This document shows, piece by piece, positions 23,223 to 34,020 of a stretch of DNA of 64,000 nucleotides. The stretch covers positions 558,001-622,000 of the forward strand of contig NZ_CP049332.1 of the NCBI RefSeq assembly GCF_011064285.1. Direction: 5' to 3'. The notes under the pieces were generated by a model. It was not told the DNA's origin. It did no database searches and saw only the letters and a program-made list of their open reading frames with translations. The DNA is from Vibrio ziniensis. GTDB lineage: Bacteria; Pseudomonadota; Gammaproteobacteria; Enterobacterales; Vibrionaceae. Every line of letters begins with the position of its first letter. The stretch's first letter is position 1. The translations under genes and the position numbers were made by a program.

Positions 23223-24818
23223 GTGCTAACAACTGCAAACATCACCATGCAATTTGGCGATAAGCCATTATTTGAAAATATCTCTATCAAATTCGGTAAT
23301 GGCAACCGTTACGGCCTTATTGGGGCAAATGGTTGTGGTAAATCTACATTCATGAAGATCTTAGGTGGTGAGCTTGAGCCATCTGGTGGTAACGTTTCTG
23401 TAGACCCTAACGAGCGTATGGCGAAACTGGGTCAGGATCAGTTCGCGTTCGAAAAATACACTGTTGTTGACACCGTTATTATGGGTCACAAAGAACTTTG
23501 GGCAGTGAAAGAAGAGCGTGATCGTATCTACGCACTTCCTGAAATGTCTGACGAAGACGGTATGCGCGTTGGTGACTTAGAAACTGAATTCGCTGAGATG
23601 GACGGTTACTCTGCTGAAGCTCGCGCTGGTGAGTTACTGCTTGGTCTGGGTATCCCAGAAGCGCAACACTTCGGTCTGATGAGCGAAATTGCACCGGGTC
23701 TAAAACTACGTGTACTATTGGCTCAGGTTCTGTTTGCTGAACCAGAAATCATGCTACTAGACGAACCAACCAACAACTTGGACATGCATACAATTGCTTG
23801 GTTGGAGCAAATTCTACTAGCACGTAACTGCACAATGATCATCATTTCGCACGACCGTCACTTCCTAAACACCGTATGTACACATATGGCTGACCTAGAC
23901 TACGGTGAGCTACGTCTGTTCCACGGTAACTACGACGAATACATGATCGCTGCTGAACAGGCACGTGACCGTCTGCATGCTGACAACGCGAAGAAGAAAG
24001 CACAAATGGCCGAGCTTCAAACGTTCGTAAGCCGCTTCTCTGCAAACGCATCAAAAGCAAAACAAGCGACGTCTCGTCAGAAGCAGCTAGACAAAATCCA
24101 ACTTGAAGAAGTGAAGCCTTCAAGCCGACAAAACCCGTTCATCCGTTTTGAACAGGAAAAAGAGTTGTTCCGTAACGCACTAGAAGTGACTGACCTGAAA
24201 CAGGGTTACGGTGACAACATCCTGATCAACGGTGTTAACCTAATGGTTGAAGTGGGTGAGCGCATCGCAATCATCGGTGAGAACGGTATCGGTAAATCAA
24301 CTTTCCTTAACACGCTTGCAGGCGCAATGACGCAAATGGAAGGTGTGATTAAGTGGTCTGAAAACAGCAACATTGGTTATTACGCTCAGGACCATGCTCA
24401 TGACTTCGCACAAGACATGAACTTGCTTGACTGGATGGGTCAGTGGAAAAAAGACGGCGACGACGAGCAAACTGTGCGCGGTATTCTAGGTCGTATGCTG
24501 TTCTCTCAAAATGACATCAAGAAATCAGTAAAAGTGATTTCGGGTGGTGAGCAAGGTCGTATGTTGTTTGGTAAGTTGATTATGCAAAAACCAAACATCC
24601 TTCTAATGGACGAACCGACTAACCACATGGATATGGAATCGATTGAGTCTTTGAACTTAGCGCTAGAAAACTACAAAGGCACGCTACTGTTCGTTTCTCA
24701 CGACCGTCAGTTTGTATCGTCAATTGCTACTCGCATCATCGAAATTACTAAAGATGGCGTGAATGACTTCCACGGTACTTACGATGAGTACTTGGCAAAA
24801 CAGGGTTTAACTGGCTAA
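23223..24818 (+). CDS. ybiT: ABC-F family ATPase, YbiT-like
   Basis: A 531-residue soluble protein with two ABC ATPase domains and no membrane segments. Walker A motifs are GANGCGKST and GENGIGKST; the signature and Walker B of domain 1 are '[31 protein letters not shown]' and of domain 2 '[31 protein letters not shown]'. The Lys/Gln/Arg-rich linker between domains is the P-site tRNA interaction motif of ABC-F translation factors. The sequence matches the YbiT subgroup. The start codon is GTG after TAGGAA. A terminator follows at 24881-24908. Confidence 0.92.
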   Translation: MLTTANITMQFGDKPLFENISIKFGNGNRYGLIGANGCGKSTFMKILGGELEPSGGNVSVDPNERMAKLGQDQFAFEKYTVVDTVIMGHKELWAVKEERDRIYALPEMSDEDGMRVGDLETEFAEMDGYSAEARAGELLLGLGIPEAQHFGLMSEIAPGLKLRVLLAQVLFAEPEIMLLDEPTNNLDMHTIAWLEQILLARNCTMIIISHDRHFLNTVCTHMADLDYGELRLFHGNYDEYMIAAEQARDRLHADNAKKKAQMAELQTFVSRFSANASKAKQATSRQKQLDKIQLEEVKPSSRQNPFIRFEQEKELFRNALEVTDLKQGYGDNILINGVNLMVEVGERIAIIGENGIGKSTFLNTLAGAMTQMEGVIKWSENSNIGYYAQDHAHDFAQDMNLLDWMGQWKKDGDDEQTVRGILGRMLFSQNDIKKSVKVISGGEQGRMLFGKLIMQKPNILLMDEPTNHMDMESIESLNLALENYKGTLLFVSHDRQFVSSIATRIIEITKDGVNDFHGTYDEYLAKQGLTG

Positions 24819-24880
24819 TCATCTACTTGTTTAGAGCTTCCACAATTTGAAGCTTGAGAAAGTAAGACGATAGACAGTGA

Positions 24881-24908
24881 AAGGGCAGAGTTAAATCTGC
24901 CCTTTTTT
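24881..24908 (+). terminator. Terminator after the ABC-F gene
   Basis: AAGGGCAGA (24881-24889) pairs with TCTGCCCTT (24896-24904), followed by a T-run. Confidence 0.85.
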
Positions 24909-24989
24909 GTTGTCTTTTTTACATTCAGGCTGTCTTTAACGCGCTGTTTACGGTAGCATCTCCGACCTTTTTCAAGTTGGAGGTTTAAG

Positions 24990-26342
24990 ATGTATATCGG
25001 TTTTGACTACGGTACCGCGAACTGCTCTGTGGCAAGTATGGATGGCAATGATCCAACGTTGCATCTTTTAGAGAAAGACAGTTTCTACATTCCTTCAACA
25101 TTGGCTGCTCCTACTCGAGATTCTGTCGCTGAGCATCTGTTTCGTCATCGCGACTTAGCACCATTGGACGCAGATGGCGAACAGCGCCTTCGCCGTGCCA
25201 TTGCGGCAAACCGCGAAGAAGATATTGACCTTCAATTTGATGATGTGATGTTTGGTCAGGCGGCTCTGGATCTTTATCTGTCTGATCCACACGAAGTCTA
25301 TTATGTAAAATCACCAAAATCTTTCCTTGGCGCGATGGGGCTACGTGAAGCTCAATTGGGTTTCTTCGAAGACTTAGTCTGCGCAATGATGGCGAACATC
25401 AAATCACAAGCGGAAAAGAGTGCTCAGCAAATCATTACCGATGCAGTGATTGGTCGCCCAGTAAACTTCCAAGGTAGAGGTGGCGAGGCTTCCAACATAC
25501 AAGCTGAAACCATTTTGCGTCGCGCGGCTACTCGTGCAGGTTTCCGCAATATTGAATTTCAATTTGAGCCTGTTGCGGCTGGCTTAGAATATGAAGCGTC
25601 ACTAACTGAAGACAAAACTGTGTTGGTGGTCGATATCGGCGGTGGTACTACCGACTGCTCGCTGATCAAAATGGGACCGTCTTGGGCAGGTAAAGCTGAT
25701 CGTAATGACAGTCTTATTGCGCATACAGGTCAGCGAATTGGCGGTAACGACCTTGATATTCACATGACCTTCAAACAATTGATGCATCCTTTCGGTTTTG
25801 GCAGTAGAACCCTTTCTGGGCTGGAAATGCCTTTGACCCAGTTCTGGAATCCGATTGCAATCAACGACGTTAGTGCGCAGGCGAAATTCTTTGCTAAAGA
25901 GAATCTAAAAGACCTCAAACATCTGCACAAAGAAGCGGCTGAACCTGAAAAGCTGGCGAGATTGCTTTCGGTTTACCATGACACTTTAGGTTACAGCTTG
26001 GTAAAGAAAGCCGAAGAAGCGAAAATCGCACTTTCCGATTCACAGGTGTTCACTGCGCAGCTCAAGGTCTTATCAGAGCTTATTGATGTTGATATTCGCT
26101 TAGATGAAATGATTGAAGCGATTGAAGTGCCAAAAAGCAAAATGGTGGAACTGGTGTCTGAAGCGGTAACACTTGGCGGGACTAAGCCGGATGTGATCTT
26201 TATGACTGGCGGCTCAGCACGTTCACCAATCCTACGCAGTGCAGTAGAACAAGTGCTGCCAAATATACCTTTAGTCAGCGGTAACTACTTTGGTTCGGTA
26301 ACGGCTGGTCTGGCTCGTTGGGCAAAAGTATGTTTCGAATAA
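24990..26342 (+). CDS. yegD: Hsp70-family protein, YegD-like
   Basis: A 450-residue actin-fold ATPase of the Hsp70 superfamily. It has phosphate-1 'FDYGTANCSVA', connect-1/phosphate-2 'VVDIGGGTTDCSLI' and an adenosine motif 'VIFMTGGSARSP'. It ends at the nucleotide-binding domain without the DnaK substrate-binding domain, as in E. coli YegD. It is probably a specialised chaperone of unknown client. Single gene with a terminator behind it. Confidence 0.92.
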   Translation: MYIGFDYGTANCSVASMDGNDPTLHLLEKDSFYIPSTLAAPTRDSVAEHLFRHRDLAPLDADGEQRLRRAIAANREEDIDLQFDDVMFGQAALDLYLSDPHEVYYVKSPKSFLGAMGLREAQLGFFEDLVCAMMANIKSQAEKSAQQIITDAVIGRPVNFQGRGGEASNIQAETILRRAATRAGFRNIEFQFEPVAAGLEYEASLTEDKTVLVVDIGGGTTDCSLIKMGPSWAGKADRNDSLIAHTGQRIGGNDLDIHMTFKQLMHPFGFGSRTLSGLEMPLTQFWNPIAINDVSAQAKFFAKENLKDLKHLHKEAAEPEKLARLLSVYHDTLGYSLVKKAEEAKIALSDSQVFTAQLKVLSELIDVDIRLDEMIEAIEVPKSKMVELVSEAVTLGGTKPDVIFMTGGSARSPILRSAVEQVLPNIPLVSGNYFGSVTAGLARWAKVCFE

Positions 26343-26373
26343 GCCGTGCAAGTTAATTTTCATCTAGTTATAG

Positions 26374-26398
26374 CAGCCTCATTAAGAGGCTGTTTTTC
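26374..26398 (+). terminator. Terminator after yegD
   Basis: CAGCCTC (26374-26380) pairs with GAGGCTG (26386-26392), followed by a T-run. Confidence 0.8.
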
Positions 26399-26554
26399 TG
26401 TCACCCCTAAACCACCATCGCAGGCTGTGGTGATTGTTTAACCTTTTTAATTGTATTGATTTATCAATTGATGCAATTGGAAATATCTACTCGTGTTTAT
26501 GCCATCTGATCAGTAAGATAGCTAAGTCTTATCCCTTGTAAGGAACAGAACTCG

Positions 26555-27571
26555 ATGAGCAAAACTCGCATTCTAATCTCAGATTCCACTAACCCTTGGT
26601 TTAACTTAGCGGTCGAAGATACGATCTTTCGATCTATGCCTTCGGACCAAAGGGTGCTGTTCCTGTGGCGTAATGCCGATACTGTGGTGATTGGTCGCGC
26701 ACAGAACCCATGGCGTGAATGTAAAACAGATAGAATGGAGCAAGATGGCGTTAAGCTTGCTCGTCGTCAAACAGGCGGGGGGGCGGTGTTCCATGATCTA
26801 GGTAATACCAACTTTACCTTCATGGCGGCTAAGCCTGAGTATGATAAAGAAATCTCAACCAACATCGTGCTAGCAGCTTTGGCGAAACTGGGCATTAATG
26901 GTGTGGCGAATGGTCGTAACGATTTAGTGATTGAAGACGAGGCTGGAATTAAGAAGTTCTCGGGTTCGGCTTACCGTGAAACCTTAGACCGAGGTTTCCA
27001 TCATGGAACGTTATTGCTCAGTGCAGATTTGAATCGCCTAGCTGATTATCTCAACCCTGATGAGAAGAAGCTGCAAGCAAAGGGCATCACTTCCGTAAAA
27101 TCTCGCGTCATCAACCTAAACACGGTCAAGTCAGACATTAATCACCAACAAGTGTGTGAAGCGATCATCGAAGCGTATCTAGAACATTATGACGAGTCAG
27201 TCACCGCTGAATGGATCACTCCAGAAAATTTCCACGGCTTACCAACATTCAGCGATAAGTTCGCTGTACAACAAAGCTGGGATTGGAACTTCGGGCAGAC
27301 GCCTCCGTTTACTCACCGTATGGATGAACGCTTTACATGGGGTGGGGTCGATGTGTATCTCGATGTAGAGAAAGGGACTATTCTTGAAGCGAAAATCTTC
27401 AGCGATATGTTAGACCCATATCCAATGGAATTATTGGCGCAGAAGTTATCGAACCTCTCATACAACAGAACAAGCATTGAGCCGTGCATTGCAGCTCTTG
27501 CGTTAGAAATGCCGCAGTATTCAGAGCAACTGACAGCTTTCAGGCAGTGGTTTGTTACTCAGATTGATTAG
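26555..27571 (+). CDS. lplA: Lipoate-protein ligase A
   Basis: LplA activates lipoate with ATP and attaches it to the E2 and H subunits of 2-oxoacid dehydrogenases and the glycine cleavage system. The 338-residue sequence has '[13 protein letters not shown]', '[11 protein letters not shown]', '[22 protein letters not shown]' ([12 protein letters not shown] catalytic block), '[21 protein letters not shown]' and the C-terminal accessory domain '[23 protein letters not shown]'. The length equals E. coli LplA. An AAGGAA ribosome site precedes the ATG. Terminator at 27608-27632. Confidence 0.95.
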   Translation: MSKTRILISDSTNPWFNLAVEDTIFRSMPSDQRVLFLWRNADTVVIGRAQNPWRECKTDRMEQDGVKLARRQTGGGAVFHDLGNTNFTFMAAKPEYDKEISTNIVLAALAKLGINGVANGRNDLVIEDEAGIKKFSGSAYRETLDRGFHHGTLLLSADLNRLADYLNPDEKKLQAKGITSVKSRVINLNTVKSDINHQQVCEAIIEAYLEHYDESVTAEWITPENFHGLPTFSDKFAVQQSWDWNFGQTPPFTHRMDERFTWGGVDVYLDVEKGTILEAKIFSDMLDPYPMELLAQKLSNLSYNRTSIEPCIAALALEMPQYSEQLTAFRQWFVTQID

Positions 27572-27607
27572 AATGGCTTTACACAAGCAAGCAGCGTTAA
27601 ATATAAA

Positions 27608-27632
27608 AACCGAGCATATAAGCTCGGTTTTT
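27608..27632. terminator. Terminator after lplA
   Basis: AACCGAGC (27608-27615) pairs with GCTCGGTT (27622-27629), flanked by A- and T-runs. Confidence 0.85.
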
Positions 27633-27816
27633 ACTTGTGTGCAAAATTTAATGCAAGAATGTTTATTTGTCTCATTTATGATAAGTGGTTTATTGATAAG
27701 TTTCTGAATTGATTAGGGTCAAGGTTGCAACAGTTGTCTCATGTTAAAAAAGACGTAAATTGTATCGTAATTTTTGAAATTTAATTTCAATATGAACGTT
27801 AGTGAGCGCTAGTTGC

Positions 27817-29364
27817 ATGGAAGTTACTGAAAATAAAGATTACCCAGATCACGTCAGTTTTATTTCTACTACGGATCGTTCTAGTTACATTACTTATGCC
27901 AACCAAGTTTTTTGTGATATCGCTGAGTACGATCAGCAAGAGTTAATTGGTAATCCTCATAACTTAGTTCGCCATGCAGATATGCCTAAAGCAGCATTTG
28001 GTCAGCTTTGGAGCTACATCCAGGAAGGCAAAAGCTGGATGGGAATAGTGAAGAACAAATGTAAAAGCTCAAAACATTACTGGGTTTCTGCATTTGTAAC
28101 GCCAATAAAGAATGAAAAGGGTGAGATCATTGAATATCAATCGGTTCGCTCTAAACCTACTGCTGCGCAAGTTAAGCGATCAGACGCTTTGTACAAAGCT
28201 ATTAACTCAGGCAAAAAAGTCTCTCTATCTCGTTTTCCGCTTGCTAAGTCACTCATGCTACTCTCTGTTCTTGTGCTGGGCGTTAATCTATTTTGGATGT
28301 GGTCACAACAGGAATGGTTAATAGGTTCTATCTGTAGTGTGTTGTTGATTGCCTTGCTATTTGGTCTTGCTCATGTACAGAACCGCTTGAGACAATTGCA
28401 GATGCTTGCTAACGAAGCATATTCGAACCCACTATTGGAAAAGGTTTATACTGGTCGTCGTGATGAGTTTTCACAAGTTGAACTTGCGCTCATGATGCGT
28501 AAGGCGGAACTGAGAGCAGTGACGGCGAGAAGTGGTGATACTTCTGGACGCATTCTGCAAGATGCTCAACACGAGTTTGAAACGGCAAAATCTATTGAAC
28601 AAAGCCTAACGGCCCAGCACGCAGAAACTGAACAAGTAGCTTCAGCGGTCGAAGAGTTGACCTATTCTATTAACGATATCGCTAATGCAGCATCTTTAAC
28701 TTCAGAGTTAACGCAAGAAGCTCGCTCGGACTCAATTACAGGTTTGGAGAGCATCAAGGCGACAGTGCGAAAAGTTAACGAGTTGGATAAAGAGTTGGTG
28801 AATGGTCAGAGTATTCTGCAAACACTGTCTGCTCACACTAAGCAGGTTGAATCAATCTTAGATGTGATCAGCTCTATTTCAGATCAAACCAATTTACTTG
28901 CTTTGAATGCGGCGATTGAAGCGGCGCGAGCTGGAGAGTCTGGTCGAGGGTTTGCTGTTGTGGCAGATGAAGTACGCCATTTGGCAATAAAGACTAGCGA
29001 TTCCACCACTGAAATTCATAGCATGATTTCAGAATTACAAGATCTTGCGGCTAAAGGTGTTAATGCAATTCAGCGTGGCTCGGATCTTTCTCAGCAATGT
29101 ATTGTCAGTGCAGATGAAACGGGTGGGATAATCAAAGATATTTCGGCAAAACTGGAGCAAGTTTCTGATAGAAGCCAGCAGATAGCTGTAGCAGTTGAAC
29201 AGCAAGCAATTGCGACCAAAGAAATCACAGCTAACGCGGTCAATATTAAGATGTTAACGGAAAAAACAGCGCAGTCTTCCGGCGATTCAGTAAATCGCAC
29301 GAGAGTGTTGGTTTCAAATCTAAAAGAACTGCAAAGACTCATCAGACAATTCGAACGAAATTGA
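27817..29364 (+). CDS. PAS-domain methyl-accepting chemotaxis protein (Aer-like)
   Basis: A chemoreceptor of about 515 residues. An N-terminal PAS domain ('[39 protein letters not shown]', with the 'N-L-V-R-H-x-D-M-P' Aer signature) probably holds FAD. Two adjacent membrane helices follow (about residues 145-190), then a HAMP-like region and the methyl-accepting domain with the conserved hairpin '[37 protein letters not shown]'. It likely signals redox or oxygen status. GTG at 27802 opens the frame; I chose the ATG at 27817. Lacks a CheR-binding C-terminal pentapeptide. Confidence 0.9.
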   Translation: MEVTENKDYPDHVSFISTTDRSSYITYANQVFCDIAEYDQQELIGNPHNLVRHADMPKAAFGQLWSYIQEGKSWMGIVKNKCKSSKHYWVSAFVTPIKNEKGEIIEYQSVRSKPTAAQVKRSDALYKAINSGKKVSLSRFPLAKSLMLLSVLVLGVNLFWMWSQQEWLIGSICSVLLIALLFGLAHVQNRLRQLQMLANEAYSNPLLEKVYTGRRDEFSQVELALMMRKAELRAVTARSGDTSGRILQDAQHEFETAKSIEQSLTAQHAETEQVASAVEELTYSINDIANAASLTSELTQEARSDSITGLESIKATVRKVNELDKELVNGQSILQTLSAHTKQVESILDVISSISDQTNLLALNAAIEAARAGESGRGFAVVADEVRHLAIKTSDSTTEIHSMISELQDLAAKGVNAIQRGSDLSQQCIVSADETGGIIKDISAKLEQVSDRSQQIAVAVEQQAIATKEITANAVNIKMLTEKTAQSSGDSVNRTRVLVSNLKELQRLIRQFERN

Positions 29365-29448
29365 TATAGAAAAGTTTTGTTGGCTTAAATTGATGACATT
29401 CCTTTGTCATCAATTTAGGGTGACTAAATTAGCGGATAAATATTATGA

Positions 29449-29793
29449 CTAGTCGTTTTGATCTTTAATGTCGTATTGGTAATCGACATTAACTAAACCT
29501 CGATAAGAGGTTTTGTCAGGTTCAACGGATATAGATTCTACTTTCAATTCGCTGTTGTTAATTTTTACGCTATCTGGAACGATCATAGGTTCAACAACCC
29601 CGAGTTTGAAACTCAGTTCTTCTGAAGATAACTCTCTCAAATCATGGATGATTTTGAATCCAGCTTGCTGCGCTTTTTGTTCAGAGTTAAACACTTCTGT
29701 TTGAATTGTTTTCTCTGATTTTTTAGTTTGGGTAGCGGCTAACACACTGCCGCTTACGACCATCATTGTGATCATTGCGAGCGCTTTTTTCAT
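29449..29793 (-). CDS. DUF3316-family small secreted protein
   Basis: A 114-residue protein with a signal peptide (residues 1-19, 'VSGSVLA-A'). The mature part, 'TEVFNSEQKAQQAGFKIIHDLRELSSEELSFKL....YRGLVNVDYQYDI', matches the DUF3316 family, which is abundant in Vibrio and often induced by stress. The function is unknown. It is a single gene with an AAGGAG-like ribosome site (minus strand TTAAGGAGTATTC). Confidence 0.85.
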   Translation of the reverse strand: MKKALAMITMMVVSGSVLAATQTKKSEKTIQTEVFNSEQKAQQAGFKIIHDLRELSSEELSFKLGVVEPMIVPDSVKINNSELKVESISVEPDKTSYRGLVNVDYQYDIKDQND

Positions 29794-30080
29794 GTGAATA
29801 CTCCTTAACTGTCATTGTTATGTCCTTCCGACAAAAAGCGACACGGTACTGAGAATTGCATTTGCCCGTGACGACCTGTTGTTTGGATATTTGTGCATGT
29901 TGAGCACCAAGTTATCCTAGCAACTGACATGTAAGGAGTCCGTCAGCCAATGTAAAACGATAGAAATCTTATCTTCAACTTTCTGACAATCTGTATTTAT
30001 TTAACTCATTTTCTAACATTGTTAAATCATTGACCAAATTTTGTTCGATTTATTGCGTGCAGAGTAAGGTTTATAAATGG

Positions 30081-31373
30081 CTAGATCTGAGTTGAATACC
30101 ACCAGAGCACAGAACAGCAAATCAGATACATTGCTGTTATGTAGCGCCAGTTAGCTTTCAGTAGGTCTTTCGCGCCGATGTCATAGCGTGATTGAATGCT
30201 GAGCTGAACACCAGAAAATGGTGAAACAGTGATACCCAGTGACCAACCCATGAGTAGCGTTAAACCCAACATGTTCGGGTCTGCCATTGAAGGTGCTAAC
30301 ACGCTACCAGCAAGAACGACACTGGTGACAGGGTGCATGCCAGTCATTGCTAACGCAACCAAGACCGCAATTGTGACACCGGCTTCCAATGGACCAAAAT
30401 GCTCTGGAGCCAATTGAATATTCATCGCATCTAAAGACGCAGCAACGCCAGAGGCAAGCATGGCTGCAGCCGCAAAGAGCACCACCTCACCACTGGAGTT
30501 TGCAATTCCGGATTCGATATGGTTACGAGCCACCACGATGGCGTGATAGCCTTTAGTGAATAGAAGCCATAAGGCAATGAAACAAAGTGAAGTTAATGTA
30601 ACGAGCGATAGCACGCTAATGTGCGGATAGTACTTGTGTGCGGTGATCACTATTACAGCGAGTAACGCAGGCATCCACAAAGAATAGAGGGTTACTGGAT
30701 AACCAGAGAGCGTGTCCGCATCGTCACGATGAATGATTTGCCAGCAGCTTAAACCTAAAGCTACAAGGCAAATAGGAATACCAAAACTGACTAAAGTGCC
30801 GAGTTCTGCTCCGGGCGCGCTGACTAAGGCTAAGCCCATAGAAGCAAAGAAAGGTGACCAGAATGCACAAGCAGAAAAGCCACGCAGTAGCACTAAGCCT
30901 TGTGTGGTGGTGAGTTTACTTTGAGTTGCCAGTTTGTCCCCAACAATCATTACGGAAGAGATGTTGAGCACAGACCCAAATAGATGAGCGCCGAACAAGG
31001 TTCTAATCAGTGCGCTTTTGCCTTTTGGCAGTGTTTCACCTGTTTTCACGCTATTGACGGCAAAGATACGAAGAAAGCCGACACCGACGATCATCGCCAC
31101 AACGTTTTGGTTGGCATCTAAGGTTTTGAGTAGATAGCGACCATCAAGACCACTGAACACACCATACAGCAATCCAACTGAGCCGACTAACATGAGTAAA
31201 ATAATCTGTTTTCTTTGAGCTGGTTTGACGTAGGGCACGAAAAGCATCACTACTAACCAAATAGGAATTCCCGCCCAATATCCGCTGAAAAGCCCTGTGA
31301 TTTGAGCAATGAGAGAGAGCAACACGCTAAGCATTAATAGCCAGCCGCCAGTAGCAGCAATTGAGGGTTTCAT
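30081..31373 (-). CDS. Multi-TM carrier protein, possibly of the ion transporter superfamily
   Basis: A 430-residue inner-membrane protein with about twelve hydrophobic segments. It has small-residue hairpin-like stretches such as 'LRGFSACAFWSPFFASMGLALVSAPGAELG' and 'ALAMTGMHPVTSVVLAGSVLAP', and 'GWSLGITVSPFSGVQLSIQSRYDIG' near the C-terminus. These resemble the re-entrant hairpins of IT-superfamily anion carriers, but I do not recognise a specific family or substrate. The frame extends upstream to 31460; the ATG at 31373 begins the hydrophobic protein and is preferred. Confidence 0.6.
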   Translation of the reverse strand: MKPSIAATGGWLLMLSVLLSLIAQITGLFSGYWAGIPIWLVVMLFVPYVKPAQRKQIILLMLVGSVGLLYGVFSGLDGRYLLKTLDANQNVVAMIVGVGFLRIFAVNSVKTGETLPKGKSALIRTLFGAHLFGSVLNISSVMIVGDKLATQSKLTTTQGLVLLRGFSACAFWSPFFASMGLALVSAPGAELGTLVSFGIPICLVALGLSCWQIIHRDDADTLSGYPVTLYSLWMPALLAVIVITAHKYYPHISVLSLVTLTSLCFIALWLLFTKGYHAIVVARNHIESGIANSSGEVVLFAAAAMLASGVAASLDAMNIQLAPEHFGPLEAGVTIAVLVALAMTGMHPVTSVVLAGSVLAPSMADPNMLGLTLLMGWSLGITVSPFSGVQLSIQSRYDIGAKDLLKANWRYITAMYLICCSVLWWYSTQI

Positions 31374-31585
31374 AGTGTCCGTACGCCAAATATTAAGTGG
31401 GTGAATCGTAGGTGAAGTGGCGATATTCGTTTGAATGAGCGTTCTTTTATACCCAAGCAACGATGAGATTCATTAGCTAGTCACATGGGTATTGCGCTTA
31501 TTGTTATCGTTTACATCATACTGAACAATATCACTGGCGCAATAGAGAGTTTGCATAAAATTGCAGCGAGTTTCGTTGTTGATGA

Positions 31586-32302
31586 TTAGCCGCGTAGACA
31601 GGTCTGGAAATAACTCACTTCATTGGTTGCTAACTTGTATACGTTGGCGGGTTTGCCACCCTTGCCTTTGCTTGAGGCTGCAATTTTGTTGGCACTGACA
31701 ATAATGCCAGTATCAATTAAACGTCGCTTTATAGTCATACGGTTTACTTCGACACCGAACTGACAGTAGGCATCGATAATGTCCGCGACTAAGAACTCTT
31801 TATCCAAAGAGAACAACACCACAGAAGTGTATTCCACCGCCGCTCTTAGCTTTTTCCATGCGTGTTGAACTTGAGCAACGTGATCAAAAGCTAGTTCCAT
31901 TTCCTCATCGAGCAAGGGTTGCAAGTCAAACCAATCTGCCCGAGTTTTATCTGTACCTGCATTTTCAATTTGCTGAACATTCGAAGGGTTGAGCAACGCA
32001 TAGTGAGAAATACTGATACTCCAACCTTCAGGATCGCGCTTAGGGTTACCGTCTACCAATGGGTCACTGATGTAGTTAGGGTAGGTATGTATTTTTTGCC
32101 GGCAGATTCTACGGTGTGCAGAATTGAAGTCTTCATCGGCAGGTTCGCCACCTTGGCTGGTCATGTCTTCGTCATAAACGAACCCACCTGGTAATGCCCA
32201 TTTTCCGCAATCTGGACGGTTTGGGTTGCAGCGTTTGACGAGGAGAGTTTGAATCCCCGATGGAGCGAGACGAAGGCACACCATATCAATGGTAACAATC
32301 AT
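31586..32302 (-). CDS. nrtR: NrtR-like Nudix-domain transcriptional regulator of NAD metabolism
   Basis: A 238-residue regulator. The N-terminal Nudix fold ('TLLVKRCNPNRPDCGKWALPGGFVYDEDM') has a degenerate Nudix box: the usual EXXEE catalytic helix is replaced by 'DEDFNSAHRRICRQKI'. This fits NrtR, which binds ADP-ribose rather than hydrolysing Nudix substrates well. The C-terminus ('VNRMTIKRRLIDTGIIVSANKIAASSKGKGGKPANVYKL') is the NrtR winged helix. The divergent neighbour pncB is the expected target. The ATG at 32302 has CAGGA upstream; the frame extends to 32371. Confidence 0.85.
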   Translation of the reverse strand: MIVTIDMVCLRLAPSGIQTLLVKRCNPNRPDCGKWALPGGFVYDEDMTSQGGEPADEDFNSAHRRICRQKIHTYPNYISDPLVDGNPKRDPEGWSISISHYALLNPSNVQQIENAGTDKTRADWFDLQPLLDEEMELAFDHVAQVQHAWKKLRAAVEYTSVVLFSLDKEFLVADIIDAYCQFGVEVNRMTIKRRLIDTGIIVSANKIAASSKGKGGKPANVYKLATNEVSYFQTCLRG

Positions 32303-32445
32303 AATACGAATCCTGACATGAGATAGTTCCATTCTAGGGAAGTGAATATAGAGGGTCAATGTAAATAACATATCGTGACAAACTTAATAAAACAATAGAG
32401 GGTTGTTAGGCTGGCAGAGGTAAGTATTTGTAATTAAGTTCATTC

Positions 32446-32460
32446 AAGTAAACATTACTT
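32446..32460. promoter_or_regulatory. Candidate NrtR operator palindrome
   Basis: AAGTAAACATTACTT is a perfect 6-3-6 palindrome in the nrtR-pncB divergent region, about 145 bp from each start. A second dyad, TTGTTCA-N10-TGAACAA (32529-32552), lies closer to pncB. Which one binds NrtR cannot be decided from sequence alone. Confidence 0.45.
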
Positions 32461-32602
32461 CTCTTGATTATAACATTATAAACTGTATTGTTTGTAACAA
32501 GATTTGACAAACTTAGAGGGTTGAATTATTGTTCAGATATGGTTATGAACAAAATGTTACTAACATTGACAGTTCCTTTGCAGTAAATAAAAGGCAGGCA
32601 AA

Positions 32603-33910
32603 ATGAGTAATCGCCTATTCTCTCCCCAAATTATCCGCAGCTTATTGGATTTAGATGCCTATAAAATCAATATGATGCAGGCTATACATTCCAATTATCC
32701 TGATGCACAAGTGCGGTATGAACTGATTGTTCGTAGCGATGAAGATGTCAGTGATTTATTGGAAGAGATTGGTGATGAGATAGCGCATCTGTCTTCATTA
32801 AGATTTTCTGATGCAGATATCGCTTATTTAGGCTCTCATTTTCCACATCTGAAAGATTCGTTTATTCAGTCTTTGCGTTATTTCCATTTTCAGCCTGAGC
32901 GTCAAGTCGAATTGGGTGTGATGAAACAAGAGGGCAAAAACCAATTAAGGATTGGAATTAAAGGCTCGTGGCGTGACACCATTTTGTACGAAACCATTGT
33001 GATGGCGATTGTTTCTGAAGTGCGAAATCGTCGACGTTGGTCAGATGTCCCTGCTGATTTGCCTATGAAGGTTTTCGCCCAAAAAGTGGCTCAGTTGAAA
33101 GCGCAGATTGCTAAACGCGGCATTACCAATTTTTCGCTGACAGAAATGGGGACTCGTCGTCGCTTTTCTGGTCAGGTACAACGAGATGTGATGGAATATC
33201 TAAAACAAGAAATTCCTGAGTTGTTATTGGGTACCAGTAACTGTCATTTCGCCCGCGAGTTTAATTTAAAACCTATTGGTACTATTGCTCACGAGTGGTT
33301 TATGGGGCATCAAGCGTTGGTCAACGTGCGTGACTCACAGCGAGTAGCGCTAGAGCAATGGCTAAATTCATTTGAAGGTCAGCTTGCTATTGCACCGACA
33401 GATACGTTGACAATTGATGCCTTCATCAGTGATTTCAATATGCATCTCGCCAAAGCGTACAGCGGTGTGAGACACGATTCTGGCTGCCCTTATAAGTGGG
33501 GTGACCGAATGATTGCTCACTATGAAAGCCTTGGTATTGACCCTAAAACGAAAATGTTCATTTTCTCCAACGGACTAAATTTCGATGAGGCGCTAGACCT
33601 TTGTGAACACTTCGTTGGTCGCGTTCAAATCTCATTTGGTATTGGTACATTTTTAACCAACGATCTTGAGAATTGGAAAAATAGTAAAGGTAAGGCGTAT
33701 AAACCTCTTTCTATCGTGATCAAACTAACGGAGTGTAACGGTAGACCTGTGGCCAAAATCAGTGATGAGCCTGAAAAAGCTATGTGCGAAGACCCACTAT
33801 TTCTTGCCAACTTAAAGCGTCGATTTGACATCGAAGTGGACATCGATGCTTTGATTAAATCGTTAAAGAAACAAAAGCAGACTAAGCGAAACTACATCGT
33901 CGCCGCTTAA
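32603..33910 (+). CDS. pncB: Nicotinate phosphoribosyltransferase
   Basis: PncB makes nicotinate mononucleotide from nicotinate and PRPP in NAD salvage. The 435-residue protein has 'SLLDLDAYKINMMQAI' at the N-terminus, 'TNFSLTEMGTRRRFSGQVQRDVMEYL', the regulatory-His region 'PIGTIAHEWFMGHQALV' and 'VRHDSGCPYKWGDRMIAHYESLGIDPKTK', all typical of the family. It is the predicted target of the divergent NrtR regulator. A terminator follows. Confidence 0.96.
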   Translation: MSNRLFSPQIIRSLLDLDAYKINMMQAIHSNYPDAQVRYELIVRSDEDVSDLLEEIGDEIAHLSSLRFSDADIAYLGSHFPHLKDSFIQSLRYFHFQPERQVELGVMKQEGKNQLRIGIKGSWRDTILYETIVMAIVSEVRNRRRWSDVPADLPMKVFAQKVAQLKAQIAKRGITNFSLTEMGTRRRFSGQVQRDVMEYLKQEIPELLLGTSNCHFAREFNLKPIGTIAHEWFMGHQALVNVRDSQRVALEQWLNSFEGQLAIAPTDTLTIDAFISDFNMHLAKAYSGVRHDSGCPYKWGDRMIAHYESLGIDPKTKMFIFSNGLNFDEALDLCEHFVGRVQISFGIGTFLTNDLENWKNSKGKAYKPLSIVIKLTECNGRPVAKISDEPEKAMCEDPLFLANLKRRFDIEVDIDALIKSLKKQKQTKRNYIVAA

Positions 33911-33932
33911 TTGCGTCCTTGTAGTTCTAAAT

Positions 33933-33975
33933 AAGCCCTCTCTGGTTTTTTCGCTAGAGAGGGCTTTGTTTTTGT
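33933..33975 (+). terminator. Terminator after pncB
   Basis: AAGCCCTCTCT (33933-33943) pairs with AGAGAGGGCTT (33956-33966), followed by TGTTTTTG. Confidence 0.85.
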
Positions 33976-34020
33976 GTCACGATACCGGTTTCATCTCGAC
34001 TCAAAAAGGACTGCTTTGAT

